Shown here: positions 57,842 to 64,000 of the stretch, piece by piece
Layout of the letters: each line of letters begins with the position of its first letter
How positions within the stretch are numbered: position 1 is the first letter of the stretch
Origin: Gossypium raimondii
Lineage: Eukaryota; Streptophyta; Magnoliopsida; Malvales; Malvaceae
Assembly: GCF_025698545.1 (NCBI RefSeq)
Contig: NC_068569.1
Coordinates: forward strand, 25,110,001 to 25,174,000
Length of the DNA stretch: 64,000 nt
Reading direction: 5' to 3'
Position numbers and translations under genes: made by a program
The notes under the pieces: generated by a model
What the model was told of the DNA's origin: nothing
Seen by the model: only the letters and a program-made list of their open reading frames with translations
Database searches by the model: none

Positions 57842-59526
57842 GGTACTAGTATAATGGTGTTATGTTGACAAGTGGACTCATCGAAAAAGGTGGAGTCATG
57901 ATTGTGGTTCGTAGTCATCCTGGTTGGATTCTCTCCTCTTAAAGAGAATTCAAATGTTGATGATGTCACCATTGGAATCTCCATATTGCAAATAAATCAA
58001 AAAAAATGTTTTGGACTACTAATAGAGAGGTCCCTAACTTTAGTCAAAAGTAAAAAAAAAAAGTCACGCCAACAATCTAATTATGGATTAGTGGAAATTT
58101 TAACAACAATGAACAATTCGAGCAATTATATTAATTAGAATGACTAAATTGATAAAAAAATTAGAGTAACAAAAACAGAAAAATTGCTATTTTAGGATGT
58201 CTTGCAATGTAATTTGGCCTAAATAAAATTAATGAATAAACAAACAACTAATCATCTAATAATAATTAACTACCACAAACCAATTAAACTTTCTCACAAG
58301 TTAATGACCAAATGAAATAATTTAAACCATTAAAATTAAAACTAATATATTAATTTAAATTGTTAATCCAATATAATTAAACCAACAAATCTATAATTTA
58401 TACCAACTCAAATTGGTCCTAAAACTAACTCTAATTACTAACTCACCCCCCCAAAAAAACTCTCAATGACAGAACCAATGATCATATCAAATCAATTACA
58501 TAAACTAACCTCAAAACAAGTAGTAAATGGTAGCAAGCAGCTTAATTCAAATTTTAAAAAAATGGCAACAAAATTTGTAGCAAAAATCGACAAGTACCAA
58601 CAATTTTTTTTACTTTTTATTTTTATATTAGTTCAATTCAGTCTCTAAATGAAAATGAAAATTCAATTTAGTCCCAGAATTATACAAAAATTCAAATAGA
58701 TAAATTTAAAAAAATCAAAATTCAATTTAGTGTAAACTTAAGCTTTACACAAACTTGTATAACTTTTATAAATATTTATTTATTTAAAATGATGCATTCC
58801 ATACTCTATTCCCATAAACTATATGCAAAATGTTTTGAGTAAATTAAAATATTTAAAAATTGTTCAATATAAAATACTCTTAACTATTAAATGTATATTA
58901 AAAATAATATTTTCAACCAATGTGATAAAGATATCGATTGATTTAAAATTTTACGATTTGATTTTTACAATTATATTTGTTGAGCTAACAATCATTCTCT
59001 TAATATATATATATATATATATATAAAGTTAATATAAACATGTAAATTAACATAGTTCTATACTAGTGTAAGTGGATCTTTCCTTATTCACATACACTTA
59101 TGAGAAAGGATCCATGTATGCTATCATAAAATTAAGCTTTACATGTATAATTTTATGATATATATTTACATAATTCTATTGTCGTATTTCATGTTTTATT
59201 CATCTAAATGATGCACTTTGAGTTTTGAGTAAATTAAAATGTTTAAATATTTGTTTTGTATAAAAGATCTCTAACCGTTAATTATATATATGTTTTCTGT
59301 CGATATGATAAACATGCTAAATTCATTTGAAAATTTGCGTGTTTGAGCTTTGATAAGGAGTTAAGAAAATACCAAGAGATTGATAGAAGATCTCTAGTCT
59401 ATAAATATTTGTTCAATATAAAAGACTTTTAACTGTTAAATATATACTAAAATAATAATCAGCCAATACAATAAAAATGACTAAACAATTAAAAACTTTG
59501 CATCTGACGGGTACAACCATATTGCT
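57842..59526. other. 1.7-kb segment present only in the first tandem unit
   Basis: Lies between parts A and B of unit 1, absent from unit 2. AT-rich, with a (TA)n run at about 59002-59025. No coding domain; the 57781-57984 and 57902-58138 frames have no family signature. No TG...CA ends or target duplications were found that would make it a clean insertion. Confidence 0.55.
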
Positions 59527-60245
59527 AAACCCAAGCATCAGTTTATTATTAATATATATAATCATATAAAAGATCATGCAAGTGCCTGAACCTAACATAG
59601 TTTTTTTTCATTGATATAAGTGGAGACTGGGCAGAAATATTGAGAGAGATTAAAGTGTTGTTCGGTAATTTGGCGCTGTGAATCAAAGGATGAGAACGAG
59701 GTTGATTGTGGCCATTTTCCTTTTGGGTTGTACGAGACAGTGACACAAAGTATGGTAGATGGAGAGATTAAGGAAGAAAAGAAAAGAAGAATAAAACAAA
59801 TCAGTCATGAGAGCATTAAATCTCTAACACCATATAAGAAAAAAAAAACAAATTCGACCTTGAATATCCTTAAATTTATATAAATATTAGTATAAATTTA
59901 TAAGTTTTTAGGAAAATTCTTTAACTAAGATGAAGACTAATAAATCATAGAATAATAGCCCTTTTGTAATAGTCACTTAGTATAATAATATTTCGCTATA
60001 ACGGTTAAATTTACGATAGAATCAATTTTTGTGTTTTATTTTAATCTTTTATAACAAAATTTTACTTATAAACATCTATAGTTATGAAGTACATTCTTTA
60101 TTAAGTTAGTTTTTATAACAACATGTTGTATAAAATTTTAAGTAAAATTTTAACTATTTTATATAAGTAAGCCTATTAATTATACTTTATTAAATAAAAA
60201 TGATATTAATTAAAATATTTTTTCAATACAATGTTTAAATTTCAC
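59527..60245 (-). repeat. Tandem unit part B, copy 1 (with copia gag trace)
   Basis: Repeated at 61258-61925. The minus strand at 59746-59549 reads NNTLISLNISAQSPL...NYVRFRHLHDLLYDYI, which follows the pattern of the gag N-terminus of copia elements (TLISLNAxxQxPLKLT...NYxxWRxQFxxLLxG). A TGGTGTTAGAGATTTAATGC (minus, about 59831-59812) sits where a copia primer-binding site would be. Strongly decayed. Confidence 0.6.
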
Positions 60246-61255
60246 ATAATGTGGGATTACTCATTTTGTATTACCGACATTCTCTCACTAATGCAAAAGA
60301 ATTGAAAATTTTGTGTAAACATGAGAAGAGCAACAACGAAATTAGCCGATTAAGCATTAGTATTTTGTGGATTTGAACTAGAACGTAGTGAAATGAGTGA
60401 TTCTTCTCTTTAACAAGTGAACGAATCTTGAAATTTTTAAGATAGGGGTTAACACATGACACACGACTAATCTCATATCCAATTGATGTTCCGCAATAGA
60501 TCAACAAGTTTAACCAATGCACCTCGGGGTATAGGTAAATGCTCTAGAAAATCTACCAATGTATTTCATAGAAGATGATTAGTTCTCCACACTTACGTAA
60601 ATAATTTCATCAAGTCTATCTTAATATAGATTACTCGAATCAAGACTATTAAATCATTAAAAGCATTTCTTAAACTCAACCTCTCAAATTTAAATTCAAT
60701 GCATTTATCAAGCCTCTCTCAATAATATGTTTGGAATTGAATTCTATAACACTTATAATAAATCATAAAATCCAAGTTCCAATACTCTAGATGTCATAAT
60801 ATATGTAATTTTATTCGTAAAAGTATATTTTAGAATTTTTATTTTATGAGAATTTTTATTGTGATAACATATCGAAAAGTTTTATGATTAACCTAGATAA
60901 AACCTAAGGAAAAATACTAAAATGAACTAACTCGGTGTACTTTATCAATTTTAGACTCGAGTGTTTAGTTACATGTAGATAAATATCAACACCTATACTA
61001 AATTCCGTTTCCTCTTTAACGTCTTAATTTTATACTTTCTACATAATTAAAACTCAATCTTTCTGAAAAGGTCCTCGTCCACTCACGAAACAAGCTTACA
61101 AATCGACCCCTCTTGGTAGCTTCATTAGAAATGTTTTGAAATACTTGTCGTGCTTCTACTATTGAGCTATCTAAGTTATCTGCATTTCACTTCTTATTAC
61201 GTATAGTATAGATACTGAATTTTTTTTATTATGTTTGGTTTTCGATAATGGTGTT
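60246..61255. repeat. Tandem unit part A, copy 2
   Basis: Second copy of 56791-57841, starting immediately after part B of unit 1. Divergence consists of many point differences and small indels, so it is an old duplication. Confidence 0.85.
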
Positions 61256-61257
61256 AT

Positions 61258-61925
61258 AAACCCACACGTCAATTTATTATTAACTTATAAATCATATAAA
61301 AGATTATGCAAGTGCCTAAACCTAACATAGTTTTTTTCATTGGTGTAAGTGGAGACTGGGCAGAAGCATTGAGAGAGATTAAAGTGTTGTTTGGTACATT
61401 GGTGCTGTGAATCAAAGGATGAGAACGAGGTTGATTGTGGCCATTTTCTTTTTGGGTTGTAGGAGATAGTGACACCAAGTATGGTAGATGGAGAGACTAA
61501 GGAAGGAAAGAATAGAAGAATACAACAAATCAATCGAGAGCATTAAATCTCTAATACCATATAAGGGGGAAAAAAAACAAAACTAAATTCGACCTTGAAG
61601 ACTTTAATTATGAGATACATTGAACGTAGCTAACTAGAAAATGCCTTCATTATGTTTTGAGCAATACTTTGTTATAACGGTCAAATTTCTAATAGAATTG
61701 ATTTTTATGTTTTATTTTAATCTTTTATAACAAATTTTCACTTATAACAGCAATATTTATAGTTATGAAATACATTCTTTATTAAATTAGTTTTTTATAA
61801 CAACATATTGTATAAAATTTTAAGTGAAATTATTAACTTTTTATAGAAGTAAGCCTATTAATTATACTTTATTAAATAAAATGATATTAATTAAAATATT
61901 TTTCAATAAAATGTTTAAATTTCAT
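61258..61925 (-). repeat. Tandem unit part B, copy 2 (with copia gag trace)
   Basis: Second copy of 59527-60245, joined to part A at the word AAACCCA that also starts part B of unit 1. The minus strand at 61478-61269 carries the same gag-like frame (NNTLISLNASAQSPLTPMKK) and TGGTATTAGAGATTTAATGC at about 61558-61539 as PBS-like site. Confidence 0.6.
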
Positions 61926-64000
61926 ATAAAAATTTATTAATAATATTTTATTAAATGAAAATAATATTTAACAAGTGGAATTGAAGATATCAATTCAATA
62001 AATTATTACATTCTCGATTAATAATTTAATATGGAACATTATAACCATATAAATTAATTAATTAATTTAATTTGATAACTCGTGCTAATTAATTGAACTT
62101 ATTAGATTTATAAACTTCATAATTAATCATGTGAAAAATGTAAAATAAAGTAGGCATAAAAGTAACAATTATCTCTCTATAATAGTATGATGTTAAAGAT
62201 ATATAACGGGCAAAATTTTAAGAGACAAATAAGACTATTATAGAGAGATGACTGTATCGTTCCGATCAAATTCTATAAATGTAAAAATTTATATAAATGA
62301 ATAATGCAAAGATGAAAATGTGATGGCAGGCAAATATGATTATCTTTTTCCTTTTTTTCTTTTCTTTTTGTTCTCTATTTCCTTTCTCTCTCATTCTTTA
62401 CGTAGCAAACAACCCCCACAACAATGAACCTTCATTGCTTACTTGTCCTTTTAAACAATGGTTGTAAATTTCCGATTAAAGCATCTCAAATAATTGGGGA
62501 CAGATATTATATATACTAGCTGTTGTAATATATATATATAAAGGGAATTGTTTTAAAGCATGATTTGGCCTAAAACATATGGTTGGTTGAAATAGCCTCC
62601 ACAAATCGAAACAATGTTCCTTGCAAATCCCACCCTACCCAACACACCGCCCACAAATAAATAAATAGAAAAAATATAAGGCATCCCTTCACTAAATATG
62701 GAAGGTTACATGAATGAAAACTAAGTAAAGTATAAAGCTAAAGCACCTGCTGCATCCATTCCCTCCTTATGCTTTCATTCAATCATCTCTTTTTCAACAC
62801 TATAATTGGTGTTTATTTTCATGCTCCTTAATTTGTATATGCATATATGCATAACCTTAAATCAAATAGATTATAAGTGTAACCATTCAACTGCTTGAAA
62901 TCAAAGATTTAGTTGATATAATGTAATGTAGATTTAATACGTAAAATTTCGTGTAAATAAAGTCAAATATTATTTAAATTGAATTAGATAGGGTGATCAT
63001 GTACTGATTTTGGATATAACAATTTGAATCAATCTATGAGCGGATTGCTTGTAACTAATTAAATAAAAATATAAAAAATTAGAGGTTGAATTAGTAGAAT
63101 TAATTTTATATTTTTAAACTTTGTGATTTTTTAATTTTATTATTATCGGACCAATAGTTAAACTAGTTGAACCAAAACCGATAATCTAACAAATTCAACC
63201 ATCAATTTGATTATTAATACAAAATATAAAAGCATATTACATTATAAACTCGAAAAGAATCATAGGTCATTAGAATGAAACTTGAATTTTGATAATTTAT
63301 TAAGCATTCAACTTACAAATTACAAATAATTAATCTAAATACGAGATTATAAAAGATTAGGTAAATGATTCATAGAGATTTTTGTATTAGGAGTTAGATT
63401 ACAATTTGCTTCCTTTACTAAAAAAATGAGTAAATGAGTAAAGAAGCAATGTGTAACTCATATTGAGGTACATGAAATAATTTTAATAGTAGAAATTGAT
63501 GAAATTTTTAACAAAAGAGGTGTTTACTATTTGATCAAATGTATAATAATTAAATTGTTAATATTTTAAATAGAGAATAAAATGTAGTTTTAACTTTTTA
63601 ATATAAATAACATTTTTAAGCAGAAGATTAAGGGGTCAAAGACTTAATTAATATCATTTGAATCTACATCTTATGGGGGGAAATAGTCCAGATTGAATAT
63701 CTGCGTCAAAATTAGGGTGTGATATGCACATTTAAGAACCGAAAGAAAATGAGAAAAAGTAAGTGAGTTGAAAGTGAAAGTGGATGAAGTGGTCCATTGA
63801 CGGGCAGATTAAATAAAAAAGAAAAAGTCTGCCTTTCCCATACCTCCATCGCATCGTTTGTATTTGTAGTCTACGATCACGCGCCGATGACGTGCCGGCT
63901 GAGAATCCAATTTTTGATTTGTGATGCCCAATAGCGCAAACAAAAGCAAGTGGGGAGGGTATGGGAAGTATCCAAGTGATTTGGGGTTAGTGGGCATCAC
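61926..64000. other. Intergenic, AT-rich; GC rises at the right edge
   Basis: No gene supported. 62335-62400 is pyrimidine-rich. At 63830-64000 the base composition becomes more balanced, with GATGACGTGCCGGC near 63886 (an ACGT core), as in a promoter or first exon, but the open frame on the minus strand has no recognisable family, so nothing is called. Confidence 0.4.

Noticed and set aside
59060..59110. Imperfect palindrome around GGATCTTTCCTT and AGAAAGGATCC
   Set aside because: Arms pair over only a few bases with mismatches. In such AT-rich DNA this is weak, with no neighbouring gene to act on.
63809..64000. 63-aa minus-strand frame at the right edge, in more balanced base composition
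   Set aside because: No recognisable family, and it runs off the window. It might be a first exon or just promoter DNA, so not called.

Overview
This is nuclear DNA of a flowering plant: AT-rich, with intron-containing genes, a nuclear gene for a plastid ribosomal protein, copia and gypsy LTR retrotransposons at several ages, and a plastid rDNA fragment inserted in a chromosome. The long terminal repeats (termini such as TGTAACAACTC..., TGTAACGCCC..., GGGGTGTTACA) look from memory like those of Malvaceae, cotton (Gossypium) in particular. That genus-level guess is moderate only.

Six protein-coding genes are supported exon by exon with GT/AG junctions that keep frame. (1) 3861-10774 (-): a Pol I-type 5'-3' exonuclease (387 aa, five exons), whose third intron holds a 3.9-kb copia element in the opposite orientation. 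(2) and (3) 14351-14813 (-) and 28573-29035 (-): two GASA/snakin genes with identical coding sequence, carried on two copies of a 2-kb direct duplication. (4) 30575-31192 (-): a 148-aa ubiquitin-conjugating E2. (5) 39724-43203 (-): plastid ribosomal protein L21 (228 aa, five exons). (6) 48104-52976 (+): a calcium-dependent protein kinase of CPK12 type (502 aa, seven exons). They are unrelated housekeeping, signalling and defence or growth genes with no operon-like link.

Layout. 1-1960: nested LTR-element remnants. 3140-3720: a GAGCTC-rich inverted repeat. 3861-10774: exonuclease gene with copia insertion 4450-8336 (target-site duplication GTATT). 13230-15267 and 27460-29482: direct duplication copies, with a 12.2-kb Ty3/gypsy element exactly between them (15268-27459, flanked by AATAT). 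30575-31192: E2 gene. 32979-37748: a solo gypsy LTR (TSD AAAAG), itself interrupted by a solo copia LTR. 38130-39360: small repeat remnants. 39724-43203: RPL21. 43800-45735: a decayed copia pol that was tandemly duplicated around a plastid insertion carrying 4.5S rRNA, 5S rRNA and the start of trnR-ACG. 48104-52976: CDPK. 53000-64000: gene-poor, with LINE and copia traces and a two-unit tandem duplication.

I found no sign of a new enzymatic or defence system. The unusual content is structural. Two independent loci (the gypsy between GASA copies, and the plastid insertion in copia DNA) show foreign DNA sitting at or inside a direct duplication of its target, and the gypsy RNase H region has been overwritten in frame by a second copy of part of its own reverse transcriptase.
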